A DNA stretch of 64,000 bases from Adineta vaga (Eukaryota; Rotifera), in the NCBI GenBank assembly GCA_021613535.1, contig CP075492.1, forward strand, positions 6,262,001 through 6,326,000, in the 5' to 3' direction. The notes below the pieces were generated by a model that made no database searches, was not told the origin of the DNA, and worked only from the letters and a program-made list of their open reading frames with translations. Both the position numbers and the translations under genes were made by a program. How positions within the stretch are numbered: the stretch's first letter is position 1; each line of letters begins with the position of its first letter. Below, in pieces: positions 36,152 to 48,451 of this stretch.

Positions 36152-36778
36152 GTAAGTCACACATTTATTTATATATATTTATATCTAATAAAAGGTTGGT
36201 AGGTTTTATTTTTGTATTTAATGTAGAGAGAAGGGAAAAGTTTGATGAAAATATTTACTCGTGTCAATTGACGGTAATTTAATAAAAAATTCAAGATGAT
36301 TTTTTAATCTAAAACTATTTCGATGTATTTGATCAAGCATTAAATAATTGAAATCTATTTTATTTGTAGAAAGCTTCCAAATGATAAGGATGAAAGGAAC
36401 TATGCTTGACTGACGTTCATAGAATAACAAGATCTGTTTGATGTATTTTAGATTTTAGCCAAAAAAGAAACGACTATGCGCACGGATAGATTCTTTTTCA
36501 ACGCTAGTTGATTCAAAGCAAAATGATTACGCATTAAACAATGAAATAAAAAATTTTTTACGGGAGAAATCTCGAGAAAATGAACCTAAATATATATATA
36601 TATATGTGATCTTTTCCTTCTAAATACAGACATATATTTGTCTTCTTCATTTGTACTCATACATGATTCAGTTAGTTGAAAGAGTGAGATATAGTCTTTC
36701 ATACAAATCAATTCTATTCGTAAACTTTTTTCGATTCCATACATATATTTGTATATATATTTAGTTTTGACATTTTAG
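36152..36778 (+). other. 5'UTR intron of MEF2
   Basis: Begins GTAAGTCAC and ends ATTTTAG two bases before the ATG. At 627 nt it is about ten times longer than typical introns here, so it could hold enhancer elements. A TA repeat lies at about 36590-36605. Confidence 0.55.
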
Positions 36779-36779
36779 A

Positions 36780-38256
36780 ATGGGTAGAAAAAAAATTCAA
36801 ATATCGAAAATTACCGACGAACGTAATCGTCAAGTGACGTTTACAAAACGTAAATTTGGTTTAATGAAAAAAGCTTACGAACTAAGTGTCCTATGTGATT
36901 GTGAAATCGCGCTCATTATTTTCAATTCGTCCAATAAACTTTTTCAATATGCATCCACCGATATGGACAAAATCTTGCTCAAATATACCGAATACAATGA
37001 ACCACATGAAAGTCGAACAAATAACGAAATTGTTCAAATTCTTAGTAAAAAAGAATCGAAACATCATGATCAAAATGATAGTGATAATGATATGGAAGAT
37101 GAAAGTGCTAATGAAATGGACAGTAATCATCCAATTTCCTCTCATCATCATCACGAACCAAATATAAATGATTCAAGAAAACGTTCAAATCAAGTAAGAC
37201 AAACGAAAAGGTTGTTTTTCTTCTTCATCTTTCACTTTCATTGCATAGTCTCATCAAACTGGTAATTATCATTCATCTATACCAATGGGTAATGGTTCAG
37301 GACAACCATCTGGTCAACAACCAAATTTCTTATCAGGTAGATAAAATTAATCTGATTATATGAAAACCTTTTTGTGTTGAAGAAACTCTGATGACTTAAT
37401 TGTACTCGATAAAATTTAGTTCATGGAACAACTGGGATTGATGCTTCTTCTTCACCATCACCTCCATCAACGTATTCACCGCAAAGTTCACCAAGTGAAT
37501 CACGTACCAGTCCATCTGCTAAACAACAATCAACGTCCAATTTAAATAATAAATTTTCCATGAATTCAAATAGCGGAGCATCATTAACATTAATTCCATC
37601 TCATCATAATGATTTAACTAGTGGAGGAGTAACAAATCGACTTAATAGTATGTATATTTTTCTTTTCAATTTCAATTCTACCATTGATTTATTTAGCTGA
37701 TTTTACACTAAATACATCAGGTGGAGGTGCTGGTAATGTTGAAAGTAATAATTTTCTTCCATGGCATGCATCATCTCATTCATCTTTGGCTGCCGCACTT
37801 CAAATGAACACATTACCATTAGGGTAAATCATGCGCATTTTCGAATACGGATAAAATTTATATCAAACGAGTTCATTTTTTATTTTATTTAGTATGATGA
37901 ATTATGATATGCAACAAGCTCTATGTGGATCACCATCATCGAATAATACAAATAATCCAAATCGTGTTAGTCCACATTTATATTATCCACAACAACATCA
38001 TCTTCATCATCAACAACAACAACAACAACAGCAACACCAACAGCAACAGCAACAGCAGCAACATCATCGTTTGAAAAATGAACCATTTTCCCCACCAATA
38101 TCTTTAAATACGAATTCAAATTCCACTCATCCAATGTCTAAAACTCCTATTCCTTCACAACAACGATCAGTGGATTATGTTAATTCTTCTCCTATTCCAG
38201 AACCGTCACTCAAACATGCTCGATTCGATCCACCGGTTTGGCCAAATCAAACTTAA
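36780..38256 (+). CDS. Mef2: Myocyte enhancer factor 2 (MADS-box transcription factor)
   Basis: DNA-binding activator of muscle and other differentiation genes. Five exons (36780-37193, 37249-37336, 37420-37647, 37697-37823, 37893-38256) give 406 residues. Residues 1-57 are a near-canonical MADS box ([32 protein letters not shown]) followed by the MEF2 domain ([19 protein letters not shown]...ESRTN). The rest is a low-complexity transactivation region, with a His-rich patch, Ser/Pro stretches and a Gln/His tract (about 37997-38065). The last exon ends [18 protein letters not shown], reminiscent of MEF2 C-termini. A long 5'UTR intron precedes the ATG. Its presence near a myosin gene is probably coincidental. 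The Q/H tract is likely length-variable. Confidence 0.95.
37997..38065 (+). repeat. CAA/CAG repeat coding poly-Gln/His in MEF2
   Basis: Mixed CAA, CAG, CAC and CAT codons encoding a run of Gln with scattered His inside the last MEF2 exon. Codon mixing suggests some selection for the amino acid tract. Confidence 0.9.
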
Positions 38257-39203
38257 ATACAAGGAAAAACCAACTAATCTTTTCTTATTTTCCATCGTCT
38301 TTGCTCAAAAAACTACAGAATTTCATCTTCATCTATTCATTAACACACACATACAACCTAAATCAAGAACTGTTCTTCTTTTTCTATTTTTTGCTCATCA
38401 AATTACGAATGATTACATATGGTAACATTCTGTTCTCACTTGTATTGTATTTAACATTAAAAGAAAAGAAAAGTGTGAATACCGGTGTATGTACTTGTAT
38501 GTCTAACTGTTGTTGTTTTATTTTTCTTCTTCTTCTTCTTCTTCTTCAAAATTTTATCTTTATTTTTCTTCTTTTTTTTGGTGTTTTTCAAAATAACGAT
38601 GATGTTGTTTTCCTTTCGTCTTTGTATATTTAGAGAGAAAAAAATAAGAAACAAGAAAAAAGAACTAGTCTTTACTGTCCTCTAGGTGATCTTTTCTTAT
38701 GTTCATTGTATTCCTTGTTAATGTATGTCTGTTCAATGACACTCAGTCCATGTGAACAAGTAAACAGTTTTATTAAAGACAATGTTATATCGAATAGACT
38801 GCTTGTTTCTCTGTTTCACTCTTGGGAAAAACAGATTCAAAATAATCATTTCGTTTTTACAAGTGTGAATGAAGTAGGATAACGATATATTTAGTTACAT
38901 CTAGTGGGATTTCTAGCAGAAATCTGTTCGTATTTTTTTATCTGATAAACAGATGTAAACATTCTAAAAGAATGAATATATATATATATATCTAATTATC
39001 ATGACAAATGATATTTCTAATGCAAATTTGTTCTCTTGATAAATTATTATGAATTTATATACTTTTACTAGTTTATTTCTAGTCTTGATTATTCACATCG
39101 ATACATTCTCTGTCAATTCATTGAAATAAAAAGAATTTCGACTTTTTAATACTTTGACTACATAGCAAGTTGAAAAGAGAAGCAATAACTCTTAAAAATC
39201 ATT
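38257..39203. other. MEF2 3'UTR and intergenic
   Basis: T-rich, with a CTT repeat at about 38525-38548. The distal part has likely polyadenylation signals for the convergent genes. No gene seen. Confidence 0.5.
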
Positions 39204-39795
39204 TTATACAACAGAAACTGCGAAAATAGTTATTTCATGATCGTCTCGAACTGTATAATCAATTGTTGCAGTTTCCGTTGTTAATTTTGTTAATTGTGTG
39301 GATGCTTGTGTAGAAGCTAAACGTTGAATCGTATCTAAATAATAATCCGTATGAGAAAGATGAAGACGTCGTAATTTTTGTCGATATCTCATTGCACACG
39401 CACGTGCACGTTCTTCAACCATTACTTGAAGATCATCATTTTTCGTTGTAAGATATGTTTCATGATCAGCAAAATATGCACTAAAGATACGTTTTAAACG
39501 TTCAACATCCGATAATTCTTCTAAAAAGAAAACTATTGAATTGAATTGAATTGAAAAGAACTTTGATCTACAAACGATAGAGTTTATTCTTATTTGGAAC
39601 ATCCCAAAGAGTTTTTAAAAAATAGGCCGGTAATTCATGTCGTTGTTTTTGAGTTTCTTTTAATTGTTGACCAAATAAACAGATTATACTCAATCCATAA
39701 AAACCAATATAAACGACAATAAATAATACAGCGCCTTTATTTCCAAATTGAATATCATTGAACCAATTTTCTTCGACAGTCGATGTTACATTCAT
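39204..39795 (-). CDS. Small single-pass membrane protein, unknown
   Basis: Two exons (39795-39576, 39520-39204) give 178 residues. A short N-terminus (MNVTSTVEENWFNDIQFGNK) with one N-glycosylation sequon precedes one hydrophobic helix (AVLFIVVYIGFYGLSIICLF). The cytosolic part is charged and helical (ERLKRIFSAYFADHETYL, ERARACAMRYRQKLRRLHLS). No signal peptide is needed, which fits a type III protein. I do not recognise the family; it resembles short accessory subunits of channels only in layout. The splice junction (YQ|ELSDVERL) keeps the frame. Confidence 0.7.
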
Positions 39796-40297
39796 TGGCT
39801 CTAACTGGCACCAGGTTGTTTAACTTGCTGATTGTTATCAAAATGAAATCAAAGAATACAAAAAAAAACGACATATGGCTTCTCTTTTTATATCATTGAA
39901 TACGAAGGATATATTTTAATGATCACTCGCGACGTTTGTTTTCAATAACCTATAATATTTGTAATCTTGACAAATCAAACAGAGACAAAACAATTCGAGG
40001 ATTTTGTATCTTCAACTAAAATCAGTACTACATGCAATTCCGTTTCTATTTTAGTATTTCAAAATGCAATCTCCTTCATGTACGGAAGAATATTATATTA
40101 CTGATTTTACAGAATAAGACTAGTTTATTTGAATAGAAATAACCTTAACATATTAGAGATGATAAAGATCTTTGAACCAGAAACTTAAGTATGATACTAT
40201 AATTGATTAGTTACACATTCAAAATGAAATGTATGTTTTTCTTTTTGAAAATATAACAAGATTATTAACAAAATGAGTTGTTCGTTTTTTCTATCAT
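39796..40297. other. Intergenic
   Basis: About 500 bases, AT-rich. No gene seen. It contains the promoter of the gene at 39795 and the 3' end of the receptor gene. Confidence 0.5.
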
Positions 40298-42108
40298 TTA
40301 AAGAAGTACGTCATTGTTTGATAATGGGACATTTCGATCGATGATCTGCGAACGAAGATTATTGTTTGATGAATTTGAATATGGTTGTGTTTGAAATTTT
40401 CGATGTAATTTTGGATAGAATAACGATATTTTAAATGAATATTGAGTAGTTGATGAATGATCAATAAATGATTTCTTATGTTCATTGGATGAAACGGAAT
40501 CGGTTCGATCGATATGAATCGATGTATAACATTTAAATTTGAATAACAATTTCGATGGACATAGTAAAAGAACATATAAAAATGGTTTAAAACTTATACC
40601 CAAAAGAATAATTTGAGCAAGCATACGACTACTAAGAATATCCATTTGATTAAATGCTATAATAGATTCAAACAAAACTTCAATTAATCGATAGAGATAA
40701 AACGGAAGTGATGTTAATGTTAAACATAGAAATATATATAAGATATAAAATGAAAGTTGTTGTTCACGAACAAATGATGGTGTAATTAATCGTGCTGTTA
40801 AACAACAATTTAAACGAATATGTAGAGAAATTTCAAGTAAAAAACCTAAAAGAAAAAGAAACAGAACATATAAAAAGTGAAAGTATTTTCTTAATCAGGA
40901 GGAAAACACTATTATTACCAATCGACGTGACTAACCTGACATTTAAATATTCATGAAATCAGGTATATCATGCTTTCTATTATTATCTAGGCAGCCATAT
41001 GGAATCCTGGCAAATACTAAATAACTTATGCGAAGAAACAAAAATCATGAAAGCATATTTGATCATTGAAATGATACAGATTATGAATGAAAATGTTGAG
41101 GAAAGTGAAAAGATTCTTATTTTTCTTATCTGTGAATTATACTAATCGAAAAAGTCGATGTTTATTTCGTTAAATATCATCATGTGACATTTACTCATGA
41201 TATAGTAGTACGCTTGACATGATAGTTCAAGGTAATACTTTTAATTTATGTTAGAAAAGAAATGTAGATTAATTCTTACCAAGAAAATGTAAGAAACATA
41301 AAAGAATGAAATCCGCTTGAATTAAACGTACAAGACGAGTGGTAAGATTTAAATCATTATTTGTTTGTAAACTACAAATCCAATTTTGTTTTGATATAGA
41401 TAATTCATTTGTAGGATATTTTTCTGTTATAGATTGATTTGTTTGATTTTGTTCATTATTAACTCGTATGGGTACAATGTAACTTGACATATGTGTTTCA
41501 CCCCATAACCATAAGCCATCAACTGACCATGCAAGTGCAATAATAAAGGGAATTAATGTACATAAATCTGAACAAAATAATTGATTAAATGTTGTTGTAT
41601 TGAAATATTTTTTAGGAAATTTCTTTGTTAAAATATAATGATAACGAAAAAGAATGAATGTTGTTAGAAGTGGAGAAAAATGAAGTGTAAATTTCCAAAG
41701 AGACGAATGAAATGAACATAAACGATAATTTGCTACTAATGATTGTGAATAGTATTTTTCATCGATACAACTTATAATTGATACGAAACATAAGAGAAAA
41801 TCATTACTTGTTAAATAAATGAGAAATTTATATTTTTCATGTGATAAAATATGACTTGATGAACTTTGTTCAATTCGATTGCTGAGATACTTTCGTCGTT
41901 GATTTTTCAAAATAATCAAACAAAGATATAACATTGAAAGAAGATTTGAACATGTTCCAAAAATACTAAGAAATAAAGTTATTGTGGATGAAAAAAGTGG
42001 AGAATGAGCAATTGGTTTTGTTCGATAATGTGTTGAATTGATCGATTGATTAAATTCTGAGAAGTAATTGTCGTGTAATAACATTCTTAGAACATGAATG
42101 TAAATCAC
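40298..42108 (-). CDS. Rhodopsin-like 7TM receptor, two exons
   Basis: Exons 42108-41280 and 40845-40298 give 458 residues; the 434-nt intron is long for this region. The N-terminus carries an NQSINST glycosylation stretch. Hydrophobic helices follow: STITLFLSIFGTCSNLLSMLY (TM1, with the GxxxN-like Asn), FLIYLTSNDFLLCFVSII (TM2, ND pair), TLHFSPLLTTFILFRYHYIL (TM3), SDLCTLIPFIIALAWSVDGLW (TM4), LIQADFILLCFLHFLG (TM5), LSFYILYIFLCLTLTSLPFYL (TM6) and AQIILLGISFKPFLYVLLLC (TM7). Loop cysteines fit the TM3-ECL2 disulfide. The cytosolic tail is long and Ser/Asn-rich. DRY is replaced by FRYHY. The ligand cannot be predicted. An additional small exon inside the intron cannot be excluded. Confidence 0.75.
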
Positions 42109-44784
42109 GAATTCTTGAATATTCTATCTAGAAAGAGGTAGATCAATAAATAAAAAAAAGAGAAAAGAGAAAGAAAGAAAGAACGAAAGCGTCATTTCCG
42201 TTCAATTTCTTTCTCTTGACTTCGACTTAGTTTTATTAAGACTATGCATCAAACAAAATCAAAGCATTGTTAATGAACAACAACAACAAAAAATCATGTA
42301 GAAATAATTACTAATAAAAGTAAAGCTTCTTATTACTATTGACAAAATAAATAGCTAACGGACAACTTCTTTGTCAATATTCAATGAAAAAAAAAGAGTT
42401 ACTTTTTGATCTCAATAGTTTCGGCACACTATATATGCAAAATGCCTTCGTCTACTTCAATCGTCAGATGTCTAGCGAGTATAAAGATAGGTTATATACT
42501 TAATTGAAATAACTCAATTGTAGATGCGTGCTAATCATGTTAAAAAACAAACTCCTGACCTAGACATTTATTCTTACCGATTGATCTTGCAATTCTTCAA
42601 CTGAATGAAGAAAATTCTAGCGTATTGTTCTGATTTTTCTCTTTGTTTATGCAAAAGAAGAAGACAAATATTGGTGCGACATTTCCGTTCCGATTCATGG
42701 AAGTTGAAAATTAGCCTACTCGTATACATGAATTTTATAGTAGATTCAATTCAATACATCTCTAAACAAAGATTCAGAATCCCTACCGGACACTGAATAT
42801 AACAAAAGAAAAAGAAAAATGCATTTGCTCAAAACATAAAAATGAACACTATAGAAACTCATTTTTCTTTCTCTACCTTTTCAATATAATACACTTCAAT
42901 GCTTACTTAGACATGCGTAGAATAAAAGAATAAGTAGTAAAAAAGAAAGGTGCGATGATTTCCCTACTCAAATTTAGACACTTAAACATATTTATTCGAT
43001 AATTCCAATGGTTATCTCTTGTATTTGTTTTTTTTCTTCTTTCAATTCAGTAAATAATTGCTATTTTAATTCTGAACATTCTGTAGAAGAGAATGTTCTC
43101 ATTGGTCTCTTGTTGACTAAAGGAAAAGAATAATTCAAGTTTTTTTGTGTATATCCGTTGTTAACATCTGTTAAGTGTTTTATACGCGTGAAGGAGAAAA
43201 AAACAAAAATATTTTTTCTAATCATCCTTCTTCTTTTTTTTTACTTTAGTTCTGCTATGCTAATAAACATTTTCTCTATTTACTTTCGACTAATTTTTCT
43301 ATTCGGTATTTGAATGAACTTATTTCTTTGCTCTTTACATCGACGGAAAAACTGAACTTCACAATAATACTTTAAATGTCTTTATGTTAATTCCCGACAT
43401 GGAAAATATTTTTGATCTTCTGTATGATTATCATTAGAAGAAGAGAAAGAAAAAAGTATGTCATTATTACACTAATTGATTTTCATAATTACATGTATAA
43501 AAACAAAATATGTGATAAGTTCTACGATTCCATAAATTTATTTCGAACGATTATCATTAGTAAATATTACGTGAAAGATAAATGTGCTATTGTATGAATG
43601 ATTGTCATAAACCAAGGTGAACGATGAATAATTTTAAAAGTCAATATTAATTCCCAGATGGCATGTGCGTAAACATATATATATAGAGAGAGAGAGTTAT
43701 ATATTATAGCGTAGGCTTCACGAATGATTGACTTTAATCCAACAAAGAAAGAAAAACATGATTTATTCTTGCTTCAGCTAATGAAAATAGGATGCATGAA
43801 ACAACAAAAATGATAGATAGCACAAAGTGATGAATTAAAAATACTTGATGTCAAATTTGAGCAGCAAGTGTGATCGAAAAGAAATCTTATATGAAATAAT
43901 TAAAACAATCTAATTCATCAGACCTGTTGAAAACATGATAATAGAACAGCTTGATGAATCTCTTCTTTCAACACTATTGATATTTTGATGAACAGCTTTG
44001 CTAATTAATTATCAACTCTATATTTATCCATGTTCATTTGACTTTCTGAAGAGTTTAACATAGACTATTCAACGAGTGCAAGATAAAACGAACAACTTTG
44101 TACTAATATTTGATGTTCTCATCAAAATTTCATATTCTCATTAGACATAGTTTTACTTGGAATATATTCTTGACTTCGTTTCGTTTTCTATGCACTCATT
44201 TAATTTCTTATCAAAATCATTACTGCACTTGTTCAGAGAATATAACTCTCGAGACAATTGAAAAATATATGATCATTTCATGATTATAATCAAGTAAAAG
44301 TCTCATCGTACGATAGATATATTCGACAACAAAAAATATAATCTTAAGTTCATGACGTACTTGATTAATTTAAATTATAAGTTCAAACACGAATCTATTC
44401 AGTGACATAGAAATAGTTAAACCTATAATTTTCATAAGTAATTAAGAGAAAAAAATAAATGTCATGAAAAGTTAGCATAGCTTTTTTTCTAGATTAATCA
44501 TATAAATTGATAAGAAGAGAAAAGATCATGCATGAATATGAAAGCGAAATATTAAGGAATAAATTCGTTCTCTTAAGATCAAGTCATATTTTATCCTAGC
44601 ATAATAAATTGATTTGACCAAGTATGATGGTAATAGAATCTTTCATTGAATTATAGATGTCGCTAGATTGAATATCAGACGAAAATTTGAATGACTCATT
44701 GAATAAAATATTTCATCTGACTGACTTACTTACTTTTGGATGCAAAATATGATGCATTAAAAAAGAAAATCGACTCAAATAAAA
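42109..44784. other. Intergenic, nothing recognised
   Basis: About 2.7 kb between divergent genes. AT-rich, with a TA/GA repeat at about 43676-43697. Short frames only, none with recognisable domains. Confidence 0.5.
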
Positions 44785-45608
44785 ATGGCTAAATCACCTG
44801 AAATCTTCAATTTTAAAATTCTCATCATCGGAGAATCAAGTGTTGGAAAAGTTTGTTCATTGAAATTGAAAAGAGGTTTCTTTTTTTCTCGAAATGTAAC
44901 TTTTCATTTCAGAGTAGTCTAATGACTCGCTTTGTTGATGAAACATTTCAAGGAACATTTATTCCGACAATTGGAGTTGATTTTAAAGTTCGAACATTAA
45001 TGATTGATAATTATCAATGTAAAGTACAAATCTGGTTCGTTTTATATAAAGATTTAATGAATTTTAAACTTGAGTTTTACAAATATTTTAGGGATACTGC
45101 TGGTCAAGAACGATTTCGTGTCATTACTACAACCGTAATTATGTTTTTTTGATAAAATTTTCATTTTGAATTTTTGTTTTTGTTTTAAAAGTATTATCGT
45201 GATGCTGCTGGTGTTTTAATTGTGTATGATGTAACAAATGGTGAAACATTTTCCCGTGTTTGTCGTTGGATTGATGAAATAAAAAAATATTGTGAGGATA
45301 ATATTGTTAAAGTACTTGTGGGAAATAAAGATGATCTGATTTCAACCGACAAAGTTGTTTCAACGGAACAAGCAGAACAATATGCACATGAAATGAATAT
45401 TCCATTTTTTGAAACATCAGCAAAAGATAATAAAAATGTTGATCTTCTTTTTCATACAGTTGCACGTTTAGCATTACAACAACGTTTACAACTTCGACAA
45501 AAATCTCATTTATCACAACGAAACGATCTGACTACTCATGGAACAACATCTGAATCAATTCGCTTGAAAGGTTCGAAAAAGAAACAAAATATGAACTGTT
45601 GTAAATAG
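44785..45608 (+). CDS. Rab-family small GTPase (Rab1/35-like), tandem copy A
   Basis: Membrane-traffic GTPase. Four exons (44785-44850, 44913-45034, 45092-45134, 45192-45608) encode 215 residues. G1 is GESSVGKSS and switch I is [11 protein letters not shown]3 is [11 protein letters not shown]4 is GNKDD and G5 is ETSAKD. The C-terminus ends MNCCK, giving a dicysteine for geranylgeranylation. The hypervariable tail is rich in Gln and Ser/Thr. The closest look is Rab35/Rab1 (KLQIW/IGVDFK type). Exon junctions in copies A and B fall at the same two places (after QIW and after the VIT/VTS segment), supporting tandem duplication. Confidence 0.92.
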
Positions 45609-45736
45609 TTGTCTAGTTTTATATATATATATACATCATGCCTTTTTATTGAAAATCTCTATCCTTTCCAAGAAAATATTTACATGAATTTTTAATAAAA
45701 CAATTTATTTTATTTGATCATTTTCTGTTTCTATAT

Positions 45737-46795
45737 ATGACAAAAAATCATTCAAATGTTCAAACATTCAAAATACTTATTATCGGAGATACAAATGTGG
45801 GGAAAAGTTCACTAACGAATCGATTTGTTCATGGAGTTTTTAATACACAATATACAGCAACAATTGGTGTCGATTTTCAAATCGCTATTATTGATATTGG
45901 AGAATATAAATGTCGATTACAAATCTGGTTTGTTCAGTTCTATTGATTAAGTTATATTCCATGAGAATGAGATGGAAATTATAGATTGTTTTCAAATATA
46001 TTTAATAAACGTCAAAGGTTACAATAGGTACTCATTTATGAGAAGCAATAAAAATTAGAATTGATAATTTCCATTTTGAGGACTCTCTTTTGAGTTTTAA
46101 TGATAGTTGTAATTATGAATGAATAGAAAAGCTCTTTCATTTGTGATTCATCATTATTGAGGGTGTTATGAAAATTGTCCGCAAAGTACATTGAAAATTC
46201 AGCAGAACCTTGATTTCACATAGATTGAAAGAATAAAAACATTTTATTTTTTAAGGGATACTGCTGGACAAGAACGCTTTCGTTCCGTTACAAGTAACTA
46301 TTTTCATTTCTCATACTCATCTTTCTCTTGTTTTTCAAGGTAGTTATTATCGAGGCGCTGATGGAGTCATTATTGTCTATGATGTATGATGTAGAATTTT
46401 TCTTCATATGAATTTCATTCGAATGTTTTTAGGTAAAGAATATTGCTAGTTTTAATCAGATAAAGACTCAAATCTCGGAAATGGAATCTTATTGTGATAA
46501 AACAATTCCAAAAATTCTTGTTGGTAACAAAGATGACAATAGTGATGTAGAAAATAAAGCGATTTCGACTTGTGAAGCATCCGAATATGCACAAGAGAAT
46601 CAACTGATCTTTTTCGAAATATCTGTTAAAGATAATAAGAATATAAATGAAGTATTTAATACCATATCAAAACTTGTACTCAAACAACGGCTTGAACAAT
46701 CTGGAAGTTTACAAAATCATAAGAATAGTACACGTGTTGACTTAAAAAAACAAGCAGAAGATAATAATTTCAAAAGGAAATGTTGTTCAACATGA
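45737..46795 (+). CDS. Rab-family small GTPase, tandem copy B (divergent)
   Basis: Four exons (45737-45927, 46256-46293, 46340-46383, 46433-46795) give 211 residues. G1 is GDTNVGKSS, switch I is TIGVDFQIAI, G3 is [10 protein letters not shown] and G4 is GNKDDN. The usual G5 ETSAK is changed to EISVKD, so guanine contacts may be weaker. The C-terminus is KRKCCST, so the two Cys for prenylation are present. The gene begins only about 130 bases after copy A and keeps two of its splice positions. It lacks the intron after the P-loop and has an extra one after VYD. Faster divergence than copy A is visible by eye. It has a longer first intron (328 nt). Confidence 0.88.
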
Positions 46796-47208
46796 AAGAT
46801 CGTGAAATGATGATGTTTCTTTTTTCTAATTTTATATAAATTATGTTTTAAAAGTAATTCGAATATTCAATATCAAATTCTTTTCTTATCTATTTAATGA
46901 TTTAAATTTTATTAATCATGTCTTTCATTTTTTTTCTATTTTCAATATGAATAAATAATAATGAGAATTTTTTTTGTTATTTCATAGGAAACTTCTTCAT
47001 TTGAATAGTCATTAATGATGAAAGTTATAATTATAATTGACTTGAGTATAATCATCGCATAGCTTGAAGTTTCTTTTATAGAATAAACACATGACCAAGA
47101 TAGTAATCACGAGAGTTCATTTATTCTTATTAAAAGTTATGAATTTTGATGATTTAGACATTCATCGGAGTTCTTTTTTCTGAACCAGCAGTTTCTCAAA
47201 CATTCATC
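46796..47208. other. Intergenic
   Basis: About 410 bases, AT-rich. Likely 3'UTR of Rab copy B and promoter of the receptor gene. No other feature. Confidence 0.5.
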
Positions 47209-48129
47209 ATGAGTTGTATACCATTAATATGGTCTCCGAGTACGGCTGATGCATTAGATTCAACATGGATTGTTTGTGTCATTGCAATTATAATTCATAC
47301 ATTATTTTGGATTCAAATTCTTATATTTCCAACATTGAAACAGAGAAGCATGATTTGGTTATATGATTATTTAATCAGTGATTTATTTCTTCTCATACGA
47401 TTTTTTATTTTATATGGTATTCGACGAGAACAACTTTGTTTAGATCCAACATTTCGAACATTTGTATGTTATTTTGAAGCAACATCAAAATTTTATATGA
47501 ATGTGGTACAAGCTTATCTTTTATTGGCATTAAATATCTCTCGTTATGCACAGATCGTTCATAATCGAAATGTTTATGTAGAAAATTCTCGTTTGCTTAT
47601 TCTCACACATGTTCTAATTCTTATATTACCAATTGTGAATGTTGTTGTTCAATTTCTTGCTAATTGGACTCTTTTATGGCGTCGAACAGGTGCAGCATGT
47701 GACGTTCAATATATTTCATTTACAGTACAAGTATTCAATCTTTTTCTTATTTATATCATTCCAGTAACAAGCAATCTTTTCATTTTAACACTTTGTATTC
47801 GTCATGTTAGTTCAACTCGAGGTGTAACAAGTGAACAAATAATTAGTCTTCGTCGTAAACATCAAAGAACACTTCTCTATCCAACATTAGTATTCTATTC
47901 TATTTGGTTGACATTGTGGAGTCCGAATGTTTTGGCATTTCAGTTTATCAATGTCAATAGTGATTCGGGAATTTATACTTCCTTATTGAATTATGTTGAA
48001 ATTGCTATAGATCCAGCAATTGTTGCAGTAATTGATGTACGATTTTTGAAAACATGGCAAACATTATGGCGTAAAATTCGACGAAAACGACAAGGAACCG
48101 TTGTACCTGTCGTACTAGAACATCAATAA
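47209..48129 (+). CDS. Single-exon 7TM receptor (lineage-specific rhodopsin-like)
   Basis: 306 residues, intronless. Seven hydrophobic helices can be traced, from STWIVCVIAIIIHTLFWIQI (TM1) and WLYDYLISDLFLLIRFFIL (TM2) to SLLNYVEIAIDPAIVAVIDV (TM7). TM3 ends LLLALNISRYAQIVHNRNV, where NISRY stands in the DRY position. Cys in the segment before TM3 and Cys in GAACDV fit the conserved disulfide. The third loop is short and basic (RRKHQRTLLYP) and the tail is Arg/Lys-rich. The form fits the large families of compact receptors known from rotifers. The ligand is unknown; chemosensation is only a guess. Confidence 0.78.
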   Translation: MSCIPLIWSPSTADALDSTWIVCVIAIIIHTLFWIQILIFPTLKQRSMIWLYDYLISDLFLLIRFFILYGIRREQLCLDPTFRTFVCYFEATSKFYMNVVQAYLLLALNISRYAQIVHNRNVYVENSRLLILTHVLILILPIVNVVVQFLANWTLLWRRTGAACDVQYISFTVQVFNLFLIYIIPVTSNLFILTLCIRHVSSTRGVTSEQIISLRRKHQRTLLYPTLVFYSIWLTLWSPNVLAFQFINVNSDSGIYTSLLNYVEIAIDPAIVAVIDVRFLKTWQTLWRKIRRKRQGTVVPVVLEHQ

Positions 48130-48451
48130 AAATATGTAAAAAAAAGAGTTCTTTTGTATTGTAATTTATCGTTTGAAAAAGAAGAGAAATTGTCTAAAAT
48201 ATAAAATATAATAATCGATGGTTATTTTTATTAGCGAATTTTTGTAAACTAGTGACATCTATTAACGAACGATTTCATTGTTTTCTTTGAAAGAAAAAGA
48301 AAAAATTGCTCAAGAAAATTTCTTCTGCAGGTAAAGCAAGTAAATGAATGATAAATGGAATTTCTTCATGAGTTTTTTTGTTTATAATCGTTAGAATCAA
48401 TTATTGTTCTAGATAATCTTCTTTTTTCTTACCGGTTAAAAATTCTTAGTC
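48130..48451. other. Intergenic
   Basis: About 320 bases, AT-rich; promoter side of Prp19. Nothing else seen. Confidence 0.5.

Noticed and set aside
42605-42796. 63-codon plus-strand frame upstream of the receptor.
   Set aside because: No recognisable domain, short, and no continuation by splicing.
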